The position numbers were made by a program, and so were the translations under genes. This document shows positions 45,662 through 54,714 of a stretch of 56,075 bases of DNA, piece by piece. Each line of letters begins with the position of its first letter. The first letter of the stretch is position 1. A model generated the notes under the pieces. The model made no database searches, was not told the DNA's origin, and saw only the letters and a list, made by a program, of their open reading frames with translations. Source of the stretch: Desulfosarcinaceae bacterium (GTDB lineage: Bacteria > Desulfobacterota > Desulfobacteria > Desulfobacterales > Desulfosarcinaceae); assembly GCA_030066015.1 (NCBI GenBank), contig JASJCL010000025.1:1-56075 (forward strand). Direction: 5' to 3'.

Positions 45662-46130
45662 CGGCCATGGGCGCCAGCGCGCCCTCCCGCTGCGCGCCCT
45701 GCCCCCGGATCCCTTGGTCGCCGGCAGGTTCAACCCGAATCACTGATGCCCCCCAATCGGAACGCCTGGGTCCGCTTTTTGATAAAGCAGAATTCACAGG
45801 TCTCACCTCCATATCCCCTTAAAATGGATGAACATACAGACGATCTCGCGGTTAATCCCCCTCATCGTCACCCCTCCGGGTCGCCCAATAGGGAGCTTCC
45901 GGTTCCGTTTTTCACTGCAGCAGTACCGTAGTTATTAAAAAAATAATAAATTTCAATATATTATAGATTGGCACACTCCTTGTTTATGGGGGGCTGCGTC
46001 GGCGGTGACGCCCGTCAGTGAAGGCGACCGCGTGACCAAAGAGAACGCCGCGCACCCCGGCATCACCAGAACCGTGACCTCAGGCCGATTGGCAGAGACC
46101 CCCGATGAACGCGACAAGGAGCAGGGCCAA
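45662..46130. other. 469-nt gap upstream of the YitT-like gene
   Basis: Mostly GC-rich except an AT-rich patch at about 45928-45967. It carries the possible sigma-54 promoter at 45968-45984. An open frame from a GTG at 46005 joins the YitT-like gene, but its extra residues show no domain. Confidence 0.4.
45968..45984 (+). promoter_or_regulatory. Possible sigma-54 promoter
   Basis: TTGGCACACTCCTTGTT resembles the -24/-12 consensus TTGGCACN5TTGCW with GG and the -12 element at the right 10-nt distance; the -12 element reads GT in place of GC. Immediately upstream, TTTCAATATATTA at 45951-45963 fits the IHF consensus at all but one position. An NtrC-type activator gene is 1.3 kb upstream. Confidence 0.4.
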
Positions 46131-46838
46131 ATGCTGCACACCAATCCGAAATCCCAAACCGCCGTGACCGCCGCCGTACGCCCGACGGTGCCGCCGACCC
46201 TGCAGCCATCCCACCTGGTGATGATGGTGTACAATCTTCTCCTGCTCACCGGCGGTTCGCTCCTCTGGGTATTGGCCCTGCAATGGTTCATGGTGCCCAA
46301 CAACATCCTCAGCGGTGGACTGCTGGGGATCGCCATGATCTGCAGCCATCTGTATCCCCTCATGGAGACCGGATGGCTGAACCTGCTGCTCAATCTGCCC
46401 CTATTCTGGTTGGGGTGGCGCTATGTGGGGATGCGGTTCACCCTCTACTCCCTCTTCGGCATTCTCGTCTTCAGCCTCCTGGCGGACCTGGTGGCGGTGC
46501 CCGTGGGGATCGAGCGCCACCCCCTATGGGCCGCTCTGGGGGGCGGTTTGCTGGCCGGAAGCGGCGGCACGCTACTGCTGAGATCCGCCGGCACCGCCGG
46601 GGGGCTGGACATCATGGTGGTCTACCTGCGCAACCGCCTGCGGATCCGGGCGGGTCGCCTCGTAATGGCATTGAACGGCGCCGTGCTGCTGGCCGGCGGC
46701 GGACTTCTGGGCCTGGAGGCCCTGCTGTATTCCCTGCTCTTTCTGGCCACCTGCAGTTACACCATCGACCTATTGGTGCCACGTCCAACCGCGCCGACGC
46801 CCCGGGAAGATTCCCGGCCGGGTGAACGCCGGAATTGA
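46131..46838 (+). CDS. YitT-family (DUF161) membrane protein without C-terminal DUF2179 domain
   Basis: A protein of 235 residues with five or six predicted membrane helices: MVYNLLLLTGGSLLWVLALQWFMVPNNILSGGLLGIAMI, LNLLLNLPLFWLGW, FTLYSLFGILVFSLLADLV, LWAALGGGLLAGSGGTLLLRSAGTAGGLDIM and two near the end. The VPNNILSGGLLGIA and GSAGT..GLDI patterns are typical of YitT/DUF161 proteins. The usual cytoplasmic DUF2179 domain is absent; the tail ends in a proline-rich stretch. Role unknown, perhaps transport. The start at 46131 is supported by AAGGAG 10 nt upstream; a GTG at 46005 is an in-frame alternative. Confidence 0.8.
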   Translation: MLHTNPKSQTAVTAAVRPTVPPTLQPSHLVMMVYNLLLLTGGSLLWVLALQWFMVPNNILSGGLLGIAMICSHLYPLMETGWLNLLLNLPLFWLGWRYVGMRFTLYSLFGILVFSLLADLVAVPVGIERHPLWAALGGGLLAGSGGTLLLRSAGTAGGLDIMVVYLRNRLRIRAGRLVMALNGAVLLAGGGLLGLEALLYSLLFLATCSYTIDLLVPRPTAPTPREDSRPGERRN

Positions 46839-47265
46839 CTTCTCCCCGTTCTCCGCGCTATAAGGGTGTTCACCCAACCTCACCTTGCCCGAAGTTCCTG
46901 ATTCAAGCGTGCACTGTTCTTCTGGTCGTCTCCCCGACGACTTGGCGGCCGGGTTCGTCCGTTGAGATCCCGTGACCGCCCCCTTACCCGGCAATCTGTT
47001 CTCTGCGGATCCCACGACAGCCACGGATCCACCATCCAAGCGAAGCAATCGTTGATCGGTCCGTTTTCCTGGATATCCCTGCGCCCGTTCTAAGGGGCGT
47101 TCGGAATATGGCGCCGCCTCGATTGCTTCTGCTGGGGCACACCGCGAAACAGCTCTACCAGCACCGATGGAGAGGACCGCTGCGTGGGAAGGGAGGTGCC
47201 GAGCGCAGCGGGAATGGCATCCGTATCCGCATTAAAACCCACCCAGAAGAGAATTGGAGGAGGAC
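46839..47265. other. 427-nt gap upstream of the large M14 peptidase
   Basis: A small hairpin (GTCGTC and GACGAC around TCCCC) lies at 46925-46941. Otherwise I see only the ribosome site of the next gene (GGAGGAGG near 47256). Confidence 0.35.
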
Positions 47266-50200
47266 ATGAAGCTAGCGAACCACACGCGCATCTGGGCCGC
47301 CTTGTTGGTGGCGGGCACCCTGATCTTGGGGGGCCCTTCCGCGGCCACGGCCGCCGAGGAAGCATCTCGGCTGCAGATGGTCTTCATCGAAACCGATTCC
47401 GCGGCGGCGGTCAAAAAGCTGGCCCAAATGGGCCTGGATATCGCCGCAGTGCGCGAAATTGACGCTGCCGTTGGGGAGGCCAAGCAATACCGCATCGAGG
47501 CCGTCATCGCCCCCAAGGATGTGATGATCCTGCAACGGATGGGACTCGCCTGGCGCGAGGTGCCCACGGCCGAGCCCCGGGTGATGGCCCAACGATTCGC
47601 TGCGTCCGAGGCGGATTCGTCATCCGTCTACCACAGCTTCGACGAACCGGTACTGGGGATCGAGGACCAGCTCACCGCCATCGCCGCGGAATATCCCCAT
47701 CTGACCCGCCTGGAGACCATCGGTTACAGCCATCAGAGACGCCCCCTGCTGGCCATGCGCCTCACCAAACATCCCAAAGCGGGGAACCGCCGGGCATGGA
47801 AACGCCTTCAGCGCCGCCCGGAAGTGCTGTTCGTGGCCACCCACCACGCCCGCGAATGGGTGGCCACACAAATGGCCATGCGCCTCATCAAGTACTTGAC
47901 CGAGAACTACGGCAAAGAGCCGCGGGTCACCAGTATCTTGAACACGACCCAGATATGGATCTTGCCGGTGGCCAACCCGGATGGGTACGAGTACACCTTC
48001 ACCGACGAACGCTTATGGCGCAAAAATCTGCGCGACAACGACGGCGACGGGCAGATCACGCCGGCGGACGGGGTGGACCTGAACCGTAATTTCGACTCCC
48101 ACTGGGGGCTCGATGACGAGGGGTCCAGTCCCATTCTGGCCGACTACACCTACCGCGGTCCAGCGCCCAACTCAGAACCCGAAACCCGGGCCCTGATCAA
48201 GTTCATGGCCTGGCACAACTTCAAATTCGCCATCTCGTACCACACCTACGGAGATCTGATCCTGTATCCTTGGGGCTGGCAGGTCCAAACCCCCTGTTTC
48301 GACGATCCCATCTTCAAGGCCCAGGCTGGCACCGACGAAAATCCGGCCATCTGGGACCGTATCCTCGACATCGGCTATGACCCCGGCGTGGGGGCGGACC
48401 TCTACACCACCAACGGCGACTACACCGACTGGTCCTACGCCGTGGCCCGGGTGCCCTCGCACACCGTGGAGCTCACTTACGGCTATCACGATCCCGAGGA
48501 TGACGCGAGCTATTACGGCTTCGAGTTTCCCGACGATGAGGGGATGGTCCAGACCGTCTTCGAAGACAACCTGCCATTCGCCTTGGCGGTTATGGAAAGC
48601 GCCAAGGATCCGGCCCACCCCGTCTCCCCGGTGGGCATCGACGTCGAGGAGAGCTACCACTTTCCACCCGAGGCCTCCTGGGGCAGAGAACAGGCCATTG
48701 AGGTACTGGCGCCGACCATCCGCAATCACCTGCGTCTTCACTACCGAATCAACAACGGCCGTCTGCGGCACGCCCGCTTCAGACCAGCGCTCGGCGAGAC
48801 TTACAACCGACGGCCCGGGCTCTACTTCACCAATTACCGGGCCATGGTTCGCCAACAGGCGCCCGGCGACGAAGTGACCTATTGGATCGTCAGCCGCAAT
48901 ACCGTGGATGGACCGTACACCTACCAGGTGGAGACGCCCGACGGGGAGAATTTTGGGAATCCCATCCTGATCCTCTCTGCAGAGGATTACAGTGGAGACT
49001 ACCCCACCTACGAAAATGCCGGCGGGCCCAACTATCTGCACTACTACCAAACGGCATTGGCCGATGGGAACCTTGCCTACGATGTCTGGGACGTCAGTCA
49101 AATGGGCGTCCCCCCGGCGGCCGAACTCCTCTCCCACTACGATGTGGTGATCTGGTACACGGGCGATGACAGGGCCCCGACCGTGCCCAGTCTGGATGCC
49201 TACGGCGAGACCACCATCGCCATCCGCGACTTCATGAACTACTATGCGGGCCGTCTCTTTGCCACCGGTCAAGACCTGGCCAAACCGGCGTTTACCTTCG
49301 GCCTGACCCCCGATGATTTCCTCCAGTATCAGCTGGGGGCCTTCGTCGCCGTGGACGGTGGCGGCATGAACGCCGCTACGGAGACACCTTTCGACATCCG
49401 GGGCGAAGCGAGAGACCCCATCTTCGGCGGCCTGGCCTTCTCATTGACCAATACGGCCGCTGGCGCCGATGGCGCAGACAACCAATTCTCGGCCGACACC
49501 TTCCTCGCCACTAGCGGTTTTCTACCCAAGTACCGCAGCCAGGTGGCCGCCCGCTACGACATGGCGGTGGGCCCCTTTGAGCCCCACGGGGGCGATCGCT
49601 ACGTCTACAGCCAGATGGCGGATCAGACCTACAAACGGCTCGGCGGCACCTTTACGGTACCGGTCGACGACCCCAGTCTCAGCTTCTGGACCTCCTATGA
49701 CATTGAGCCGGATTGGGACTATCTGTTCGTGGAGATCAGCGTGGCGGACAGCGGCGAGTGGACCACGCTGCCGGCCGGCGACCTGACCACCCAGGAAACT
49801 GGCGACAGTTGCGCCAGCGGCTGGGTCGATCAGATTCATCCCCACCTGGCGAACTATATGGATGCCGCCTGCAATCCCGAAGGCATCACGGGCGAATGGC
49901 ACGCCTTCACCGGCAACAGCAACGGCTGGCAGGCGGTGGAGATGGACCTGAGCGCTTACGCCGGCCAGACCGTGGAGCTGTATATCACCTACGCCTCCGA
50001 CTGGGGCACTCAGGGGCTGGGCGTCTTTGTGGACGATATCCGCATGGGGGGAGCGGCCCAGGGCTTTGAGGTCGATGGCGACCTGGGCGGGTGGGAACCC
50101 ACTACCATCGGCAGCGAGCCGCCCTACAACAATTGGACGCAGATGACGGGCGCCGGATTCACCGAAGGCCCCGTCATCCGAACGAAAACCAGTGTCCTCA

Positions 50201-50283
50201 TGGGGTTTGGCTTCGAGGCCATCGATACGGCCCGCCATCGCCAGCAGGTGATGCAGCGGGTGATCCGCTATCTAAGCCCGTAA
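47266..50283 (+). CDS. Large exported M14-family zinc carboxypeptidase
   Basis: A protein of 1005 residues with a signal peptide (about 1-30, ending AATAAEE). After a propeptide-like region it has the M14 domain: THHAREWVATQMAMRL supplies the HxxE zinc ligands, NPDGYEYT and VDLNRNFDSHWG the substrate-binding residues, ISYHTYGDLILYPWG the third zinc histidine, and VELTYGYHDP the catalytic glutamate. A second region (DVVIWYTGDD, FMNYYAGRLFATGQDLAK) looks like an amidotransferase-type alpha/beta domain, and a C-terminal beta-rich part (LSFWTSYDIEPDWDYLFVEI, VELYITYASDWG) resembles immune-inhibitor A and MAM-like binding modules. It probably degrades proteins outside the cell. The start follows TTGGAGGAGGAC. 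Confidence 0.9.
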   Translation: MKLANHTRIWAALLVAGTLILGGPSAATAAEEASRLQMVFIETDSAAAVKKLAQMGLDIAAVREIDAAVGEAKQYRIEAVIAPKDVMILQRMGLAWREVPTAEPRVMAQRFAASEADSSSVYHSFDEPVLGIEDQLTAIAAEYPHLTRLETIGYSHQRRPLLAMRLTKHPKAGNRRAWKRLQRRPEVLFVATHHAREWVATQMAMRLIKYLTENYGKEPRVTSILNTTQIWILPVANPDGYEYTFTDERLWRKNLRDNDGDGQITPADGVDLNRNFDSHWGLDDEGSSPILADYTYRGPAPNSEPETRALIKFMAWHNFKFAISYHTYGDLILYPWGWQVQTPCFDDPIFKAQAGTDENPAIWDRILDIGYDPGVGADLYTTNGDYTDWSYAVARVPSHTVELTYGYHDPEDDASYYGFEFPDDEGMVQTVFEDNLPFALAVMESAKDPAHPVSPVGIDVEESYHFPPEASWGREQAIEVLAPTIRNHLRLHYRINNGRLRHARFRPALGETYNRRPGLYFTNYRAMVRQQAPGDEVTYWIVSRNTVDGPYTYQVETPDGENFGNPILILSAEDYSGDYPTYENAGGPNYLHYYQTALADGNLAYDVWDVSQMGVPPAAELLSHYDVVIWYTGDDRAPTVPSLDAYGETTIAIRDFMNYYAGRLFATGQDLAKPAFTFGLTPDDFLQYQLGAFVAVDGGGMNAATETPFDIRGEARDPIFGGLAFSLTNTAAGADGADNQFSADTFLATSGFLPKYRSQVAARYDMAVGPFEPHGGDRYVYSQMADQTYKRLGGTFTVPVDDPSLSFWTSYDIEPDWDYLFVEISVADSGEWTTLPAGDLTTQETGDSCASGWVDQIHPHLANYMDAACNPEGITGEWHAFTGNSNGWQAVEMDLSAYAGQTVELYITYASDWGTQGLGVFVDDIRMGGAAQGFEVDGDLGGWEPTTIGSEPPYNNWTQMTGAGFTEGPVIRTKTSVLMGFGFEAIDTARHRQQVMQRVIRYLSP

Positions 50284-50358
50284 TGGGGGTATCCTCTGCC
50301 CTTCGCGGGCTGCCCACAGCCTGGACGGTGGTTCCCAAGAAGAAGACCCGTTGACCGA

Positions 50359-50396
50359 GGCGGTCGGGCGCGTTGCAGCCCCGGCCGCCGTTTTCG
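50359..50396 (+). terminator. Rho-independent terminator after the large M14 peptidase
   Basis: A 10-bp stem (GGCGGTCGGG with CCCGGCCGCC, one wobble, 11-nt loop) is followed by GTTTTCG. It lies 76 nt past the peptidase stop. Confidence 0.7.
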
Positions 50397-50445
50397 TGTG
50401 GACAACCAATTTGACCAATGGGCAGACGCGCACTATGATGCGGCT

Positions 50446-50634
50446 ATGCCGAACCTCGAATATACCTGCCCTCGCTGCGGCCACCGCTTCCGGCGGATAA
50501 TCATGCGCGGCGACCCGCCCGCGGCCGCCGCCTGCCCGGCGTGCCGATTGGCGGCGGTACCGCCGGCCCAGGGACCTCAACCACTCTTTGAAGGGATCGC
50601 CGGCTTCAGTGATCTGGCCGGCGATACCAATTGA
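50446..50634 (+). CDS. FmdB-like small zinc-ribbon protein
   Basis: A protein of 62 residues with PNLEYTCPRCGHRFRR at the start and ACPACR further on, the two cysteine pairs of the FmdB/CxxC-ribbon family, whose members begin with a similar MPxYEYxC block. The rest is alanine- and proline-rich. The role is unknown. The start at 50446 is chosen because the family motif begins there; no clear ribosome site is visible, and a GTG at 50398 in the same frame is an alternative. Confidence 0.6.
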   Translation: MPNLEYTCPRCGHRFRRIIMRGDPPAAAACPACRLAAVPPAQGPQPLFEGIAGFSDLAGDTN

Positions 50635-50884
50635 ACCCGTTGAGGCGGTAAGGATTACCGCAAAGCCGGCCTTCAGGCCACGGGAATCGCCACCCATGCG
50701 GGCGCCCCACGGTTCGCCGAAGCGGCGGTCTCCCTTGCCCTCTATCCATATTGACATAACATTTAGGCCATAGTAAGCGTGCCTGCGTTTCACCGCTGCC
50801 AGACGTACCATCGCCGCGCCAAACAGACCCATCGCAGGCCTCTGCGACAACCCGCAACCCAATAACGCTAAAGGAGGGTGGCCC

Positions 50885-52510
50885 ATGTCCAATGCCATTT
50901 TCAAGCTCGATCCCCCCGTTAACGAGCCGATCCTCTCATACGCTCCGGGCACTTCCGAACGGGCGGCGATCACAAAGCGCCTCGGGGAACTGCGCTCGGA
51001 GGCCATCGAGATCCCGCTGATCATCGGGGGCGAGGAGGTCCGCACGGGCCAGTTCGCCGAATGTCGGGTGCCCCATGATCACGGTCATGTGCTGGCCAAA
51101 TACCACCTGGCCGGCGAGAAGGAGATCGCCCAGGCCGTCACCGCCGCCGAGAAAGCGGCCGATGGGTGGGCGCGGATGGATTGGTCCGACCGCCTGGCCA
51201 TTTTCAACCGTGCCGCCGCCATTATGGCCGGTCCCCACCGCGCCACCCTCAACGCAGCGACTATTTTGGGCCAGAGCAAAAACCTCTTCCAGGCCGAGAT
51301 CGACGCCGCCTGCGAAATCATCGACTTCCTGCGCTTCAACAGCTACTTCGCCACCCAGATTTACCAGCAGCAACCCATCTCGGAGACCGGTGTCTGGAAT
51401 CAGCTGGAATATCGCCCGCTGGAGGGCTTCGTCTTCGCCGTATCGCCGTTCAACTTCACCGCCATCGCCGGCAACCTGACCTCCGCACCGGCCATGCTCG
51501 GCAACACGGTGATCTGGAAACCCGCTTCCACGGCCGTCTTCTCCAATTACTATCTGATGCGCGTGTTCGAAGCGGCCGGTCTGCCGCCGGGTGTCATCAA
51601 CTTCCTGCCGGGGCCGGGCAGCCAGGTGGGCCCCCGCCTCCTCCGCGACCCGGGCCTGGCCGGAGTGCACTTCACCGGCTCCACGGGCGTCTTTCAATCC
51701 ATCTGGCAGACAGTGGGCAACAACATCGCCACTTACCGCGGCTACCCGCGACTGGTGGGAGAGACCGGGGGCAAGGATTTTATATTTGTGCACCCATCCG
51801 CCGACACGGCCGCCACCCGTACCGCCCTGATACGCGGCGCCTTCGAATATCAGGGGCAGAAATGCTCCGCCGCCTCGCGCGCCTACCTGCCCGAATCGAT
51901 GTGGGCGGCCCTCAAATCGGACCTGATCGCGTCTGTCTCCGAGTTGCCCATGGGCTCTCCCGAGGTGTTCTCCAATTTCGTCAACGCCGTCATCGACCGG
52001 GCCGCGTTCGACAGCATCACCACCCACATCGATGTGGCACGCAACCACCCCGACTGCGAGATTCTCGTCGGCGGCGGCAGCGATGCCAGCGAGGGCTACT
52101 ATATCGAACCGACGGTGATCCTGGCCAAGAAGCCCGATGTGCCCGCCATGACGGAAGAGATCTTCGGACCGGTGCTGACCCTCTACGTCTATCCGGATAG
52201 CGACTATGAAGCGACGCTGCGTCTGTGCGACCAGACCTCGCCCTATGCCCTCACCGGTGCCATCTTCGCCCGTGATCGAGCAGCAATCGCCACCGCCAAA
52301 GCGATCCTGGTCAACGCCGCAGGCAATTTTTACATCAACGACAAGCCCACCGGGGCCGTTGTGGGACAACAACCCTTTGGGGGCGCGCGCGCTTCGGGCA
52401 CCAACGACAAGGCCGGCAGCCATCTCAATCTTATGCGGTGGCTCAGCCCGCGCACCATCAAGGAAACCTTCGTACCGCCCCAGGACTACCGCTATCCCTT
52501 CATGGGGTGA
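50885..52510 (+). CDS. 1-pyrroline-5-carboxylate (glutamate semialdehyde) dehydrogenase, ALDH4 type
   Basis: A protein of 541 residues, the length of ALDH4/PutA-type dehydrogenases. It oxidises L-glutamate gamma-semialdehyde to glutamate with NAD+, the last step of proline and arginine catabolism. Family blocks: HFTGSTGVFQSIWQTV (cofactor), ETGGKDFIFVHPSAD (catalytic glutamate segment), YQGQKCSAASRAYLP (catalytic cysteine) and TEEIFGPVLTLYVYPDSD. The start has AAAGGAGGGTGGCCC just before it. The next gene follows after 24 nt, so they are co-transcribed. The arginine deiminase gene about 10 kb upstream is not part of the unit. Confidence 0.92.
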   Translation: MSNAIFKLDPPVNEPILSYAPGTSERAAITKRLGELRSEAIEIPLIIGGEEVRTGQFAECRVPHDHGHVLAKYHLAGEKEIAQAVTAAEKAADGWARMDWSDRLAIFNRAAAIMAGPHRATLNAATILGQSKNLFQAEIDAACEIIDFLRFNSYFATQIYQQQPISETGVWNQLEYRPLEGFVFAVSPFNFTAIAGNLTSAPAMLGNTVIWKPASTAVFSNYYLMRVFEAAGLPPGVINFLPGPGSQVGPRLLRDPGLAGVHFTGSTGVFQSIWQTVGNNIATYRGYPRLVGETGGKDFIFVHPSADTAATRTALIRGAFEYQGQKCSAASRAYLPESMWAALKSDLIASVSELPMGSPEVFSNFVNAVIDRAAFDSITTHIDVARNHPDCEILVGGGSDASEGYYIEPTVILAKKPDVPAMTEEIFGPVLTLYVYPDSDYEATLRLCDQTSPYALTGAIFARDRAAIATAKAILVNAAGNFYINDKPTGAVVGQQPFGGARASGTNDKAGSHLNLMRWLSPRTIKETFVPPQDYRYPFMG

Positions 52511-52534
52511 GCCGCTTGGTACAAGGAGGCCGAC

Positions 52535-54061
52535 ATGCAGATGGTGTTGCAACCCCTGGGTATTCGTCCCGTCAACAGCGGCGCTGGTTGCGGCCCCACA
52601 GATGGCTGGCTGACGGGTTCCGGTCCCGAACGGGTCAGCTTCTCGCCCATCGACGGCCAACCCATCGCCGCCGTGCGCCAGGCAGATGGCGACGATTACG
52701 AGGCCGTCATGGCCAGGGCCCGGGAAGCGTTTCACCGCTGGCGACGGGTGCCCGCCCCCCGGCGGGGCCAAATCGTCCGTGCGATGGGCGACGCCCTGCG
52801 GTCCCACAAAGCCGAACTGGGCGCCCTGGTGACCCTGGAAGCGGGCAAGATCGTCGCTGAAGGGGAGGGTGAAGTCCAGGAGATGATCGACATGGCCGAC
52901 TTTGCCGTGGGCCTCTCCCGTCAACTCTACGGCAAGACCATGCAGAGCGAGCGCCCCGATCACCGCATGTACGAGCAGTGGCACCCCCTGGGGGCGGTGG
53001 GCGTGGTGACGGCCTTCAATTTTCCCGTGGCGGTCTGGGCTTGGAACGCCTTCCTGGCAGCGGTCTGCGGCGATGTAGTGGTTTGGAAGCCCAGCTCCAA
53101 AACCCCGCTGACGGCCATTGCGGTCCACCATCTCATCGCCCCCATTCTGGAGCGCCACGACCTCGCCGGCGTCTTCAATTTGGTGATCGGCCAGGGGTCT
53201 GCGGTGGGCGAAAGGATGATCAGCGATCCCCGCCTGCCCCTCATCAGCGCCACGGGGAGTTGCCGCATGGGCCGCCAGGTGGGCATGGCGGTGGCCAAGC
53301 GCTACGGCCGGAGCATCCTCGAACTGGGGGGCAACAACGCCGTTATCGTCTGCGCGGACGCCAATCAGGATCTGGCCCTGCGGGCCACCCTCTTCGGGGC
53401 TGTGGGGACTGCCGGCCAGCGCTGCACGTCCACGCGGCGGCTCTTCGTGCAGCGCTCTATCCATGACGCCTTCGTGGCGAAACTGGTCAAGGCCTATGAC
53501 CAGGTCACCATCGGTGATCCGCGCGCAGCCGCCACCCTCATGGGGCCCCTCATCGACGGCAACGCGGTGGACGAGATGCAATCCGCATTGGCGGCCGCCC
53601 GCAGCCAGGGCGGCGAGGTGATTTACGGCGGCAACCGGGTTGACGGCGTGCCCGGCGGGTTCTACGTCCAGCCGACCCTGGTGGCGGCGGCCAACGACCT
53701 GCCCATTGTCCAGGCCGAGACCTTCGCCCCCATTCTCTACCTCATCCCCTTTGACGATCTGGAAGAGGCCATCGCCCAGCACAACGACGTTCCCCAGGGG
53801 CTCAGTTCGGCGATCTTCACCGAGTCCCTGGCCAATGCGGAACGCTTTCTCTCCTCGGCCGGATCCGATTGCGGCATCGCCAACGTCAACATCGGCACGT
53901 CGGGGGCGGAGATCGGCGGGGCGTTCGGAGGGGAGAAGGAGACCGGCGGCGGTCGCGAGGCGGGGTCGGATGCCTGGAAGGCCTATATGCGCCGCCAGAC
54001 CAACACCATCAATTACGGGCGCTCGCTACCCCTGGCACAGGGGATCCACTTCGATATCTGA
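52535..54061 (+). CDS. ALDH7-type aldehyde dehydrogenase (alpha-aminoadipic semialdehyde dehydrogenase-like)
   Basis: A protein of 508 residues close in type to antiquitin (ALDH7A1), which oxidises alpha-aminoadipate semialdehyde in lysine breakdown. Signatures: VVTAFNFPVAVWAWNAFLAAVCGD, SATGSCRMGRQVGMAVAKR, LELGGNNAVIVC (catalytic glutamate), GTAGQRCTSTRRLFV (catalytic cysteine), and GEIGGAFGGEKETGGGREAGSD with the family's C-terminal KETGGGRE motif. ACAAGGAGGCCGAC precedes the start. It lies 24 nt behind the ALDH4 gene, so both act in amino-acid catabolism; substrate assignment rests on family. Confidence 0.9.
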   Translation: MQMVLQPLGIRPVNSGAGCGPTDGWLTGSGPERVSFSPIDGQPIAAVRQADGDDYEAVMARAREAFHRWRRVPAPRRGQIVRAMGDALRSHKAELGALVTLEAGKIVAEGEGEVQEMIDMADFAVGLSRQLYGKTMQSERPDHRMYEQWHPLGAVGVVTAFNFPVAVWAWNAFLAAVCGDVVVWKPSSKTPLTAIAVHHLIAPILERHDLAGVFNLVIGQGSAVGERMISDPRLPLISATGSCRMGRQVGMAVAKRYGRSILELGGNNAVIVCADANQDLALRATLFGAVGTAGQRCTSTRRLFVQRSIHDAFVAKLVKAYDQVTIGDPRAAATLMGPLIDGNAVDEMQSALAAARSQGGEVIYGGNRVDGVPGGFYVQPTLVAAANDLPIVQAETFAPILYLIPFDDLEEAIAQHNDVPQGLSSAIFTESLANAERFLSSAGSDCGIANVNIGTSGAEIGGAFGGEKETGGGREAGSDAWKAYMRRQTNTINYGRSLPLAQGIHFDI

Positions 54062-54276
54062 GGGAGAAAGCCCCGGAGACCACTTGTAACGCATCCGCTT
54101 AGATCTTCGGGAGAAGAATACCGACCAGATCTTAACGGCGATCCTATCTCCCCCCGACGGCACGGCGCAATGGCCCAGATGGCGGCCGACCTTGGGTCCA
54201 GGTCGATGGCGAGCCAATCGGGAACGGATCCACTATGCCGTCTACGGCATGGTTTCTGCGCCCACCTTATCGTCGC

Positions 54277-54621
54277 TCAAACAAGACCTCTTTCCTCAAG
54301 GTACCCCATCAGCCGAGTCGCCTGCCCTGCCGCCATGGTACCGCCGAGACTGGCCGCCACGCCGATACATTCCAGCATCTCCTCTCGGGTGGCACCGAGC
54401 GAGAGGGCTTGGTCGGCCTGGTAGAGGATACAGGCCCGGCAACCGTGGATGGTGGCGGCCGTCATGGCCATGAGGCGTTTCAACTTGCCGCTGATAGCGC
54501 CATCGCTGTAAACTTGATTGGGCAGTTCTTCGTAAGCAGCTGCAATGTGGGGCATGAGGGCTTTGTAACGCGTCCATTGCCCATGGATCTCTTCCTGCAA
54601 TTCCACCTGTTTTTCCAACAT
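54277..54621 (-). CDS. Carboxymuconolactone decarboxylase (AhpD-like) family protein
   Basis: A protein of 114 residues. It has the CMD-family helical core, with redox-type cysteines C61 and C64 (HGCRACILYQADQALSLGATREEM), and IGVAASLGGTMAAGQATRLMGY at the end. The canonical CxxCxxxH histidine is replaced by glutamine (Q68), so AhpD-like peroxidase-reducing activity is doubtful. The start follows a GGGAGG site. It is divergent from the LysR gene across 93 nt and is its likely target. Confidence 0.85.
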   Translation of the reverse strand: MLEKQVELQEEIHGQWTRYKALMPHIAAAYEELPNQVYSDGAISGKLKRLMAMTAATIHGCRACILYQADQALSLGATREEMLECIGVAASLGGTMAAGQATRLMGYLEERGLV

Positions 54622-54714
54622 GGCGACCTCCCTTTGATGGTTGTTCCCCCTTCATGAAGCGCAGACACACATTTGACAATGGAATACTTTTGATGTTAGC
54701 CATCAAGAAATCTT
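54622..54714. promoter_or_regulatory. Divergent promoter region of the CMD-like and LysR genes
   Basis: A 93-nt gap. TTGACA at 54673-54678 is a good -35 for the LysR gene, with only a weak -10 (TTAGCC) 17 nt later. TTGATG and CATCAA at 54690-54706 form an inverted repeat around TTAGC, the kind of site LysR regulators bind. Confidence 0.45.

Noticed and set aside
50936-53782. A 948-codon open frame on the minus strand opposite the two aldehyde dehydrogenase genes
   Set aside because: It mirrors GC-rich codons of the real genes, spans both of them and their gap, and shows no domain or ribosome site.
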